From the NCBI RefSeq assembly GCF_041146795.1, contig NC_135178.1, positions 1,900,344 to 1,964,343 on the forward strand: a stretch of DNA of 64,000 nucleotides, written 5' to 3'. The notes under the pieces are model-generated. The model did not search any database, was not told the origin of the DNA, and saw only the letters and a list, made by a program, of their open reading frames with translations. Positions 22,601-34,744 of the stretch are shown in pieces; position 1 is the first letter of the stretch, and each line of letters starts with the position of its first letter. The position numbers were made by a program, and so were the translations under genes. Source of the stretch: Maylandia zebra (lineage: Eukaryota; Chordata; Actinopteri; Cichliformes; Cichlidae).

Positions 22601-25600
22601 ACACAAACAGACACTGCAGACACACAAACAGACACACAAACAGACACTGCAGACACACAAACAGACACACAAACAGACACAAACAGAGACTGCAGACACA
22701 CAAACAGACACACAAACAGACACTGCAGACACACAAACAGACACACAAACAGAGACTGCAGACACACAGACAGACACACAAACAGACACTGCAGACACAC
22801 ACTGCAGACACACAAACAGACACTGCAGACACACAAACAGACACACAAACAGACACACAAACAGAGACTGCAGACACACAGACAGACACACAAACAGACA
22901 CTGCAGACACACAAACAGACACACAAACAGACACTGCAGACACACAGACAGACACACAAACAGAGACTGCAGACACACAAACAGACACACAAACAGAGAC
23001 TGCAGACACACAAACAGACACACAAACAGACACTGCAGACACACAGACAGACACACAAACAGAGACTGCAGACACACAAACAGACACACAAACAGAGACT
23101 GCAGACACACAGACAGACACACAAACAGACACTGCAGACACAAAAACAGACACACAAACAGACACACAAACAGAGACTGCAGACACACAGACAGACACAC
23201 AAACAGAGACTGCAGACACACAGACAGACACACAAACAGACACTGCAGACACACAAACAGACACACAAACAGACACTGCAGACACACAGACAGACACACA
23301 AACAGAGACTGCAGACACACAAACAGACACACAAACAGAGACTGCAGACACACAGACAGACACACAAACAGACACTGCAGACACACAGACAGACACACAA
23401 ACAGAGACTGCAGACACACAAACAGACACACAAACAGAGACTGCAGACACACAAACAGACACTGCAGACACACAAACAGACACACAAACAGACACTTCAG
23501 ACACACAAACAGACACACAAACAGACACACAAACAGACACTGCAGACACACAAACAGACACACAAACAGAGACTGCAGACACACAAACAGACACACAAAC
23601 AGAGACTGCAGACACACAAACAGACACACAAACAGACACACAAACAGACACTGCAGACACACAAACAGACACACAAACAGACACTGCAGACACACAGACA
23701 AACACACAAACAGACACACAAACAGACACTGCAGACACACAGACAGACACACAAACAGACACTGCAGACACACAAACAGACACACAAACAGAGACTGCAG
23801 ACACACAAACAGACACACAAACAGACACACAAACAGAGACTGCAGACACACAAACAGACACACAAACAGACACTGCAGACACACAAACAGACACACAAAC
23901 AGAGACTGCAGACACACAGACAGACACACAAACAGACACTGCAGACACACAAACAGACACACAAACAGACACTGCAGACACACAGACAGACACACAAACA
24001 GAGACTGCAGACACACAGACAGACACACAAACAGACACTGCAGACACACAGACAGACACACAAACAGAGACTGCAGACACACAAACAGACACACAAACAG
24101 ACACACAAACAGACACTGCAGACACAAACAGACACACAAACAGAGACTGCAGACACACAAACAGACACACAAACAGACACACAAACAGACACTGCAGACA
24201 CACAAACAGACACACAAACAGACACTGCAGACACACAGACACACAAACAGACACACAAACAGACACTGCAGACACACAGACAGACACACAAACAGACACT
24301 GCAGACACACAAACAGACACACAAACAGAGACTGCAGACACACAAACAGACACACAAACAGACACTGCAGACACAAACAGACACACAAACAGACACTGCA
24401 GACACACAAACAGACACACAAACAGAGACTGCAGACACACAAACAGACACACAAACAGACACTGCAGACACACAAACAGACACACAAACAGAGACTGCAG
24501 ACACACAGACAGACACACAAACAGACACTGCAGACACACAAACAGACACACAAACAGAGACTGCAGACACACAGACAGACACACAAACAGACACTGCAGA
24601 CACACAGACAGACACACAAACAGACACACAAACAGACACTGCAGACACACAAACAGACACACAAACAGACACTGCAGACACACAAACAGACACACAAACA
24701 GACACACAAACAGACACTGCAGACACACAGACAGACACACAAACAGACACTGCAGACACACAAACAGACACACAAACAGACACTGCAGACACACAGACAG
24801 ACACACAAACAGACACACAAACAGACACTGCAGACACACAAACAGACACACAAACAGACACTGCAGACACACAAACAGACACACAAACAGACACTGCAGA
24901 CACACAGACAGACACACAAACAGAGACTGCAGACACACAAACAGACACACAAACAGACACTGCAGACACACAAACAGACACACAAACAGACACACAAACA
25001 GACACTGCAGACACACAAACAGACACACAAACAGACACACAAACAGACACTGCAGACACACAAACAGACACACAAACAGACACACAAACAGACACTGCAG
25101 ACACACAAACAGACACACAAACAGACACACAAACAGAGACTGCAGACACACAAACAGACACTGCAGACACACAGACAGACACACAAACAGACACTGCAGA
25201 CACACACTGCAGACACACAAACAGACACTGCAGACACACAAACAGACACACAAACAGACACTGCAGACACACAGACAGACACACAAACAGACACTGCAGA
25301 CACACAAACAGACACACAAACAGACACTGCAGACACACACTGCAGACACACAAACAGACACTGCAGACACACAAACAGACACACAAACACACACTGCAGA
25401 CACACAAACAGACACACAAACAGACACAAACAGACACTGCAGACACACAAACAGACACACAAACAGACACACAAACAGACACTGCAGACACACAAACAGA
25501 CACACAAACAGACACTGCAGACACACAGACAGACACACAAACAGACACACAAACAGACACTGCAGACACACAGACAGACACACAAACAGACACTGCAGAC

Positions 25601-27902
25601 ACACAAACAGACACACAAACAGACACACAAACAGACACTGCAGACACACAAACAGACACACAAACAGAGACTGCAGACACACAAACAGACACACAAACAG
25701 ACACTGCAGACACACAAACAGACACACAAACAGAGACTGCAGACACACAGACAGACACACAAACAGACACTGCAGACACACAAACAGACACACAAACAGA
25801 CACACAAACAGACACTGCAGACACACAGACAGACACACAAACAGACACACAAACAGACACTGCAGACACACAAACAGACACACAAACAGAGACTGCAGAC
25901 ACACAAACAGACACACAAACAGAGACTGCAGACACACAAACAGACACACAAACAGACACACAAACAGACACTGCAGACACACAAACAGACACACAAACAG
26001 AGACTGCAGACACACAAACAGACACACAAACAGACACACAAACAGACACTGCAGACACACAAACAGACACACAAACAGACACTGCAGACAAACAGACACA
26101 CAAACAGACACACAAACAGACACTGCAGACACACAGACACACAAACAGACACACAAACAGACACTGCAGACACACAGACAGACACACAAACAGACACTGC
26201 AGACACACAAACAGACACACAAACAGAGACTGCAGACACACAAACAGACACACAAACAGACACACAAACAGACACTGCAGACACACAAACAGACACACAA
26301 ACAGACACACAAACAGACACTGCAGACACACAAACAGACACACAAACAGAGACTGCAGACACACAAACAGACACACAAACAGACACTGCAGACACACAAA
26401 CAGACACACAAACAGACACTGCAGACACACAGACAGACACACAAACAGACACTGCAGACACACAAACAGACACACAAACAGAGACTGCAGACACACAGAC
26501 AGACACACAAACAGACACTGCAGACACACAGACAGACACACAAACAGACACACAAACAGACACTGCAGACACACAAACAGACACACAAACAGACACACAA
26601 ACAGACACTGCAGACACACAGACAGACACACAAACAGACACTGCAGACACACAAACAGACACACAAACAGACACTGCAGACACACAGACAGACACACAAA
26701 CAGACACACAAACAGACACTGCAGACACACAAACAGACACACAAACAGACACTGCAGACACACAAACAGACACACAAACAGACACACAAACAGAGACTGC
26801 AGACACACAGACAGACACACAAACAGACACTGCAGACACACAAACAGACACACAAACAGACACTGCAGACACACAGACAGACACACAAACAGAGACTGCA
26901 GACACACAAACAGACACACAAACAGACACTGCAGACACACAAACAGACACACAAACAGAGACTGCAGACACACAAACAGACACTGCAGACACACAAACAG
27001 ACACTGCAGACACACAAACAGACACACAAACAGACACACAAACAGACACTGCAGACACACAAACAGACACACAAACAGACACTGCAGACACACAAACAGA
27101 CACACAGACAGACACACAAACAGACACTGCAGACACACAAACAGACACACAAACAGACACTGCAGACACACAGACAGACACACAAACAGACACTGCAGAC
27201 ACACACTGCAGACACACAAACAGACACACAAACAGACACACAAACAGACACACAAACAGACACTGCAGACACACAGACAGACACACAAACAGACACTGCA
27301 GACACACAAACAGACACACAAACAGACACTGCAGACACACAGACAGACACACAAACAGACACTGCAGACACACACTGCAGACACACAAACAGACACACAA
27401 ACAGACACACAAACAGACACACAAACAGACACTGCAGACACACAGACAGACACACAAACAGAGACTGCAGACACACAGACAGACACACAAACAGACACTG
27501 CAGACACACAAACAGACACACAAACAGAGACTGCAGACACACAAACAGACACACAAACAGAGACTGCAGACACACAGACAGACACACAAACAGAGACTGC
27601 AGACACACAAACAGACACACAAACAGACACTGCAGACACACAAACAGACACACAAACACACACTGCAGACACACAAACAGACACACAAACACACACTGCA
27701 GACACACAAACAGACACACAAACACACACTGCAGACCAGTTTACCTGCTGGTGTTGTCAAAGGCGGCTTTGATGGCCTGAAAACCGTGGGTGCTCTCCAG
27801 CCAGGCTTTGACTTCAGCAGCACGGCAGGCAGAGGGCAGTCTGACTACAGGGCCCCGAGTCATGCTGTCAGCCAAGATACGACTACGGGCTCCCCCACCC
27901 AG

Positions 27903-27940
<38 letters not shown>

Positions 27941-30900
27941 GGTAAATATCGACACATGGTTCACAGTGTTTTCATATACTGCGTTCATGCTGTAACTCGT
28001 CCTGTAGCACATGCAGAGTAGCAGTAACAACACATGCAACACTCACTGCGATTGCTCGACAGCCGCGGTTGGTGCTGGCGACCAAGCAGCCTTCTGTAGT
28101 TGCCATGGGAACTTGGAACTGTTTCCCATCCAGAAGTAGTGGTCCAGCCACACCCACAGGTACGGGCACATAGCCAATCACGTTCTCACAGCAGGTGCCG
28201 ACAACCTGGGAAACAAGGGCTGTGTTCAAAATAACTTAGTGACATTTTATTTTAAATCTAAGAATTGATGTTTGTACCAAAATAGTTTCTTAGAAAATTA
28301 ATACTGTACTGGGAATCACCACCACATCCCAGTAAATAAGGTGAGAGAAAAGAACGTGAGAACTTTATTAATCTCAGAGGAAATCATTTGGTCACAGGTG
28401 CTTCAGGACAGTAAGAACAGCAACTAAAATAAGTAACACAGATACAGCAGAGCAGCTGTAATCATAAATGTCCCAACACATTACACACAGCTAACATATA
28501 CAGTGGGTCACGCTGAGACGGCCCGCTCATTATACTGACTGTGTACTTTTCAGTGTGTACAGTTCTTGTGTGTACGTGTGCTCCTCCTGTACGACGTGAT
28601 GCTCCATCATGTTGTCACCTGTGCGACTGTAAATACACCTGAGCTTTCCTCCCACTGCTCTGTGGGTCAGGCTGCAATGCTCTGTGTTCATTAATGTTAC
28701 AGTTATATTAATAATTATAAATGGTAATGATCAGTATAACTAGGCTCACATGGTCAGATGTTGCAGTTACAAGTGTTTGTTTTAATAAAGCTTCTGTTGA
28801 GTTTTTTAACCTTAAATGACCTTTGACCTTTTGTTTGATCTGTTTGGTGCCTGTTTTCTTTGTTTTACCCAGCGCTTTGTCACTTCCTGTTTATCAAAAC
28901 AAACTTTACTTTATAAACAAGACTTTGCTATGATGTGTGTGAACAGTCATTACAGTTGTGTGGTGATAGCTTATAACAAAGAATGTGTAACAGGTACAAC
29001 ACACTACTAAAGTCTTCCTCCTGTCCTTGCCCCGTGGTAAGGCCCTTTGCTTGAAATGTTGAGGTAAGTTTGGAGCAGTTCAGGCAGAAATTAGACGACA
29101 ACAGAGGAGAACGTAGTTGTGTCTCACCTTCGAGTAGTCATAGTTTGTGTACGGTAAAGAGGAGAGCGCAGAGGAACAGGGAAGCTTGGTTGATAACATT
29201 TTTCTTCTAATGGCCACGCCTCGCTCTGCGGTCTCCATGATGGCTTCCAGTTTGTAGGCAGGGATGTGTTTAGAGCTGACCAGGAGCATCACCTCAGCAT
29301 CACTCAGGAAACGAGGGCCCAGCTGCAACAACCAGACTCACGGTCAGTTATAGTCTGCGCAGACCAGACACTGGGGATTTACTTTAAATACATGATAATA
29401 AAATAATATACAGTAAGATAATAAAATAATATACAGTAAGATAATAAAATAATATACAGTAAGATAAAATAACTAAAAGACTGAAATAATTCTGAAACGT
29501 CTTCATAAACATGTCATTTTCCCCCCACAACAAATAAACATTATGGAAAACAGGTCATAGCCAGTTCATTAAATGATGATGACTGTTGGCATTGACACCA
29601 TACATGCTGCTTATATAAATATCTACACAGTCCTAACTCAGCAGTAAATGCTGTGGACTACATGCACGCTGTGGTCAAACATTCACTAATTCATTGAATT
29701 TCATGGTAATTTGGTTTAATGTTACTTTGTAAGCTGCACGTCGGCCACATGATTCCTGCATCATTGGCAGAGTTTATTTAAAGTAGCTGCTGTGTGTATG
29801 AGTACTTTTGACCCCGTGTTTGTACTTTTACCACACAAATGACAGAAAATTCAAACTTGTGAACCAAATTCTTGTTTTTGAAAATCTTTCCAGTTGGAAA
29901 AAGAACAGTTCAAAGACATCAATGCGTCTGAGGTTACCGTGGCGTCCGTGACGAGTGTGTGTAAACTGCAGCTCTACAATCACTGCAGATCACACCTTTG
30001 TGCAGGTATTTTCTCTTTAAGTAGAGGTGATCTGTTTAACTTATCAAACTGCAACTGAATGAGGTGGAGGTAGGCGGGGTCAGGTCTGCTTTAAAGTGAA
30101 GGCAGTCCCATCTTGTAGCTGCAGTTAGCTGCTCTTACTAAATCAAAAGTTGAAACTTTTTGTGGGCTTGTCAGTCTTCCTGTGATAAAGCTGAACCGTT
30201 TCAACTGAAAGGGAAACGACATGAGTCAGAAAAGATGAGGAAGGACAAACATGTCAATGGCCTCCACCTGGAAACACTTCCTGTTTGGGGGCCATTGTTT
30301 TTCCCTCTTCTCCACATTCACACCAAAGCCGCTGAGGCCGACACCCTCGACTACCTACCTGATGAGGTCAGTAACTTGATTCTATACTCTGATTGAAACG
30401 AGCTCCTTTCATTACCAACAACATAACATGTTATGTCAGCATAAGTGCGTTCAAAGCAACATAACGACCCTGAAGTCCAGCACATATACAACTGATGCCT
30501 GAGCAGATATGTGTGGGAAATTATTAACATTCTTTAAAAGATCACAACTGATGGCAACAGTTTTAATATCGCATGATTCGAAACAAAGAAAATGACTAAA
30601 CGTTTGTGGAACGAGTTTTTCGAAGACGGGCTTCAGCGATTTGCGTCTAATGGCTGACCTTAGGGTCGTTGAGGATGGTCACACAGTGGTTCAGGTCTCT
30701 GGGCTTTTGGGGGAGCATGTTCTCCGTGCTCTCAGACTTGGATTCTTCTTCCCTCGTTACAAAGAAGCTCCTTGGATGATGATCGTTGTCGGCAGCAGAC
30801 AGGGGCCGGATAACCTCGTCTAGGATAACAAGGTTGAATTTGATAACAAAGCGCTAACAAGTCCGTCTGTTTTACCACTATCAGTAGACACACCTCTCTC

Positions 30901-33367
30901 CTCCTTATGGGCGGGTCCTGGAACAGCCATGGTGTGAGCGGGGGCGTGGCATCGTGACGTAACTAGATCCTCCCTGCAGCAGGGCTCGGATGGGGATGGA
31001 GGATTTAGGGTGTGTGTGGAAAGGGAGATGGGGTTCTTCAGTGACAGCGTGGATTCCATCTCAGCCTGTTCAAAGAAGATGTACTTGATAGCCAGCAGCA
31101 GGGCCAAGAGCAGACAGATCATTTGCTCTATGTCCATAGTTATCATCCTGTAAGGTAAGATGAAGAGGAACATGTTTCACTTCACAAAAGCACGACAACA
31201 GGAATGTCCAGGAAAACTCTGCAATTCCATTATGAACACAAACACAAAGCACAGGTGACCCTGACCACCCATCTCTTCACAGAACAGAGTTTTTGCCCTT
31301 TATGTCTCACACAGAAAGTCTCATACGTTCAGCAGCTCAACAGCATGTGCAATGCTCCATGGGGCAGTTATCACAACTGTGCGAACGTTAAATTAAAACA
31401 ACCTAAACTACTGCATCACCTCGTGAGGTAGAACTGCCAAAGAGGTTTATCCGGCTCAATTCTCCTGGGTGAGAAGTGGTCCAGCTCCATGCCGACCCCG
31501 AGCATGTCCACTGCAGAGTTTATGGACAATGGTTCAGCAATCCAGCGGCTGTGAGCATGAACCATGACCAGGCCGAGAGACTGAACGTGGAGCAGAGACA
31601 AACATTACACAATTCTTCAAATAAAGACAAAGACACTAAGTAACCCGTTAGAAGCTTACCATGATCATTTTGACCCTCTGTGTTACAGGATTGGGTTTGT
31701 TGTCCTCCTCCTCCATTGCTCTGGACAAATCGTTGAGCTGCCAGATAGGATGGCCCCCCTGACTCTCGCGGGACAGCTGAACGAACAAATAACAGGAACA
31801 ATCAAAGAAACCCGCACAAACATCAACATGTCAGACACATGCAGGAAAGCTGTGCCCTTACCTCCAGCAACAGGGAAACACATGCTGGGAAGAAAGTCAT
31901 GAACACAAAGTAGTTGGCCAAGACAGACATGCATCCAAAGCAGCACATGATTTCCAACTGCCTTACACCTGCAAGACACCACACAGATATCCGCTCGACA
32001 ACAAGTCACACCTCTATAGCATCATAATCACAGAAAGGCGTTATTCACTTTCTACAGCAACACTCAGTTTCTAAAGTCTGTCCACTATTACAACAGCAAT
32101 GATAAATTCAGCGTAGTGTCCAGCTTGGTGACCTGTGGGGGAAGAAACCACACCTGGCACTAATGTGCAGTCAGACAACCTTTGATCTGATTACTAATGC
32201 AGTTATGTCCAAATGATTTCACATATAGAAGAAAACTTGTGATTAATAGTCAAACATGTGGGAAACTCAACTGGTGCTAAAGTGACCAGACATAAATACA
32301 CGACAGCTTCCAGCAAACTGTGAAAACAGATGATTCAAACAGTGCTTACTTCACAGCAACGTAAAAGTGGCTTCAGGTTACATGTAAAACAGTATGTTTG
32401 TGTCTGACATCGGTTCATGGAAACTGTGGAAAACAAGCTCAGGAACCCACAAGCTAGTCTCTCCTAATGCGAACACCCAACAGGAGCACATACCTGACAT
32501 GGTTCCCACTCCGATCACTAAGCATTCCACCAGAGCATCCAAAGTAAAGGCAGGTCCAAGTACCGCCATCCCATGAGCAATGTTATCCCTCACTTCATCC
32601 TGAAAACATATGAGTGACATATCAGTTTCTCCGCTGCTGTTAGGATGTGGCAATAAAAACCAAAATATAATAGTGCATACCTGAGAACTGGAGCTCAAGG
32701 CAAACTTGGCGAGAGCGCATGCTTTGGAGAGGTCGATGAGAAGCAGAAAGAAGGGCAAAGCCTCACTGAAAGACAGGATCAAACTCTTTATCGCACGTTT
32801 CTGAAAGAGCTCCTGAAAAAAGGACCTTTTTATCGAGTGTGTCCTTACTTGAGGCCAGTGAGCTCCTTATCAAGAAAGTGAATGACAACTGTGCTGAATA
32901 CAAAGCTGGAGAAGATGGTGAAAAGGCCAGCGATGCCTACAGGAAACGCAGACGGAGTCAGGTCAAAAGGGAGAAACATCACCGGCATGTCCTACAAACA
33001 CACGAGCACTGATACCTAAAATATATTTGGACCCCAGCTGTCTCAGGTTCTGGAACTGGAAGTAAATATAGACGATGGCGATACAACGCGTAATGGTGAG
33101 GATGATGACGTCACTGCTCAGAATCTCCTGCAATAATAAAAAACAATAGAATTAATAGAATAAAATCGCACCACTTGTTATTATTGACACTGATCCTTTG
33201 CTCACCTCTGTTTTGGGGCAGTCGAAGTTCCAGCCACATATCTGGTCATTCCCAGTGAACATGTTCATGGACATCATGCAGACAGTGAGGGTGACTGTCC
33301 CCACAATCACCTCCCAGGGGTGAGAGGCCACCACGAGCCCGTGGGCACGGAACACGCGGGTCAGCAT
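17669..33367 (-). CDS. hmgcr: 3-hydroxy-3-methylglutaryl-CoA reductase; 19 coding exons, complete
   Basis: Coding exons: 33206-33367, 33016-33127, 32849-32936, 32681-32765, 32494-32599, 31862-31968, 31660-31776, 31420-31580, 30894-31147, 30659-30819, 29128-29322, 28047-28205, 27745-27902, 21523-21628, 20886-21056, 19643-19783, 19346-19504, 18271-18425, 17669-17720. They total 2,649 nt in one frame (882 aa; human 888). The ER enzyme reduces HMG-CoA to mevalonate with NADPH. The N-terminal half is the membrane/sterol-sensing domain, starting [20 protein letters not shown]; then come a linker and the catalytic domain. Catalytic residues are present: Glu in TTEGCLVAS, Lys in DKKPAAINW, Asp in GQD (split between exons 16 and 17) and His in HLVKSHM. 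The AMPK-site serine is in NRSKVN. All splice borders are GT/AG. The gene looks functional; which teleost paralogue it is cannot be decided here. Confidence 0.98.
18130..18202. repeat. (CA)n microsatellite in the last hmgcr intron but one
   Basis: About 36 CA units, about 70 nt beyond the donor of coding exon 18. Confidence 0.98.
19512..19599. repeat. (CA)n pair abutting the acceptor of hmgcr coding exon 17
   Basis: Two CA runs (19,512-19,537 and 19,548-19,599). On the sense strand they are TG repeats directly before GCACACAG at the exon 17 acceptor, standing in for a normal polypyrimidine tract. Confidence 0.97.
21232..21450 (+). repeat. Common fish interspersed repeat (AAATGGCCTGTATTTGTATA family)
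   Basis: Recognisable blocks are CTAAGGACCCCAAAGCACTT, GTAGCCACAGCCACCCTGGGG and CACTGGCGCCACCGGGCCCT. A frequent noncoding teleost repeat, here in the hmgcr intron between coding exons 14 and 15. Confidence 0.6.
21660..27736. repeat. 6.1-kb compound minisatellite filling the hmgcr intron between coding exons 13 and 14
   Basis: Plus-strand blocks start with CTGCAG and continue with copies of a 12-mer (ACACACAAACAG) plus ACA. Blocks of about 21, 33, 45 and 57 nt differ by the number of 12-mers; rare 13-nt blocks also occur. Variants are scattered throughout: CAGACAG for CAAACAG, GAGACTGCAG for GACACTGCAG, and a few KAAAC, CCAC or TTCAG changes. By eye there are 150-200 CTGCAG boundaries (not counted exactly). 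The array starts 8 nt after the exon 13 donor and ends about 30 nt before the exon 14 acceptor. The unit contains no stop codon in any frame, which explains kilobase-long open frames on both strands. Confidence 0.97.
27905..27935. repeat. (AC)n abutting the acceptor of hmgcr coding exon 13
   Basis: On the sense strand (GT)n runs directly into GTAG at the exon boundary. No separate polypyrimidine tract exists. Confidence 0.97.
29394..29465. repeat. Three-copy AT-rich tandem repeat in an hmgcr intron
   Basis: Unit of 23 bp beginning GATAATAAAATAATATACAG, three nearly identical copies, then a truncated fourth. Confidence 0.85.
30659..31147 (-). other. hmgcr: hmgcr linker exons 9-10 separated by a 74-nt mini-intron
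   Basis: Exon 9 (30894-31147) finishes the last membrane span ([20 protein letters not shown]) and enters the poorly conserved cytosolic linker. Read straight on, the frame hits TAG at 30820-30822. Splicing from GT at 30892-30893 to AG at 30820-30821 removes 74 nt and restores frame into exon 10 ([18 protein letters not shown]). Exon 10 ends NDPK at 30659 with a weak donor (GTCAGC), and exon 11 begins [11 protein letters not shown], matching human HMGCR. A frameshift is the alternative, but the exact phase match favours an intron. Confidence 0.75.
31420..33367 (-). other. hmgcr: hmgcr block encoding the membrane and sterol-sensing domain (coding exons 1-8)
   Basis: Eight exons encode the multi-pass ER anchor. 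The Insig-contact tetrapeptide YIYF is in exon 2 ([20 protein letters not shown]). The lysines used for sterol-triggered ubiquitination of mammalian reductase are kept: the one in LGSKYIL (human Lys89) and the one in TQRVKMIM (human Lys248). This implies that Insig-dependent degradation is conserved. The block is compact (under 2 kb) and free of transposons, unlike the catalytic half. Confidence 0.9.
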
Positions 33368-33677
33368 GCTGCAGCGGGGCTACAACATAACACATGTAAA
33401 CTGAAGAGCTTCCCGAGGATGCCCGATGATAATCTGACAGTTTGAAACGGGATCGATTGGTTTGATTTCTACAGCGTCTGGTCAAAAGCGCTTAATACGT
33501 TAAGATAACAGCCCGTAGAAATGGTTACTGACAGGGTTCGGTTTTACACCACAGCTATTTTAAAGTGCTAAATAAGAAACTTTATTTATACGATTTCAAT
33601 AAGTCAATTACTCATATAAACCTGCAGGTTATTGTTATTTTACTAGTAAAATGTCGTTGTGTGAGTGACTGACTTAC

Positions 33678-33740
33678 CTGGTAAGAAGATGATTATGGAG
33701 GTCCGATTAACAGCGCGACGTGCAGGAGATGTGAAGCTGC
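33678..33740 (-). other. hmgcr: Untranslated first exon of hmgcr (3' edge defined)
   Basis: A consensus donor CAG/GTAAGT lies at 33673-33680, 300 nt upstream of an acceptor (TTGTAG) at 33380-33385 that opens the first coding exon 12 nt before the ATG. Mammalian HMGCR also has a noncoding first exon. The upstream edge given here is a guess; the transcription start is not defined by sequence. Confidence 0.55.
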
Positions 33741-33768
33741 AGATTACACTGCGCTTCACCTCCCAGTG

Positions 33769-33778
33769 TCACCACACC
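33769..33778 (-). promoter_or_regulatory. Candidate sterol regulatory element upstream of hmgcr
   Basis: On the minus strand this reads GGTGTGGTGA. The first nine bases differ at one position from the GGTGCGGTG core of the mammalian HMGCR SREBP site (from memory). It lies about 90 nt upstream of the noncoding exon donor, a sensible promoter position. No CCAAT box was found close by. The motif is short, so chance is possible. Confidence 0.4.
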
Positions 33779-33855
33779 GATGGAACCATGGCACGCTATG
33801 GTGTCATGCAGCACTTCCACCTATCAGCTCCGTCTGACGCTTCGCTAGCGTCGTT

Positions 33856-33866
33856 GCCCCGCCCCG
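33856..33866. promoter_or_regulatory. GC box in the hmgcr promoter region
   Basis: GCCCCGCCCCG, a consensus Sp1/KLF-type GC box about 80 nt upstream of the SRE-like motif. It fits a TATA-less housekeeping promoter; no TATA box was seen nearby. Confidence 0.45.
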
Positions 33867-34356
33867 TTTCCTAGGCGACAGTAGTACTAGGGCATGGCCA
33901 AAGCTAAAACGACTAATCTCGCCACACACACCAGGCTGTATGTAAAGATCACGGCATGTTAGTTAGCTGTCAGGCTTTAGAGTCCCCCTTTTATTTCTTT
34001 TAAATAAATTAAAACAAAACCTGTCAAAATTTTAAACGAATATCCTCATTTTTGGCTCTTATTTTTCTTAAAAACAAAAATAAGGTTAAAAAAATCTGGT
34101 AATTCTTTGTTTTTACATTCATCGGGCCCCAATATGACCAAATATCAAAGAGAAATTAAAAATGCTGCTGTGGAAGAGTTCAGGTCTTAGGAGGTTAAAT
34201 AACACATTCTAACCGCGATGTAGTACCAATATAGCGGCACCATTTGAATCCAACGGACCGGGGTTATGGAGCGACCCTAAAGTCCTACCTGAAGTCTGAA
34301 GTCTTTGTTTCTTATTTTAAGCAAAAAAAGTTGACGAAGCTCTAAAGCTTTTGACG

Positions 34357-34484
<128 letters not shown>

Positions 34485-34744
34485 AGATTACAAAAGAGCA
34501 AATTCACTCTTTCTTGCCACAAGAGCTAAATAGTAAAGTCAATATGAACTGGCAGCTACAGCGTTGTGTTAATCCGATTGCTTCAGTTTCCACTTCATGA
34601 CATCAGTCTTCACAGTCACTTCCACTTCAGCTGATTTAGGTTTGGTATTTCATTTTGCAGTATTTCATTAATCACTGTCCTGTTTACAGTTTTTGTCACT
34701 GCACTGTAGTGCTCTAAATGTAATGTATTTCATATATATAATCT

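Noticed and set aside
21660..27736. CRISPR-like or centromeric satellite interpretation of the array
   Set aside because: There are no unique spacers, the unit is short and compound, and it is confined to one intron of a nuclear gene.
21524..27995. Open frames of about 1,400-2,140 codons on both strands
   Set aside because: They are translations of one stop-free tandem repeat inside an hmgcr intron, in overlapping frames of both strands.
30820..30893. hmgcr as a pseudogene because of an in-frame TAG
   Set aside because: A GT-AG mini-intron removes the stop and restores exact phase; all other exons are intact.
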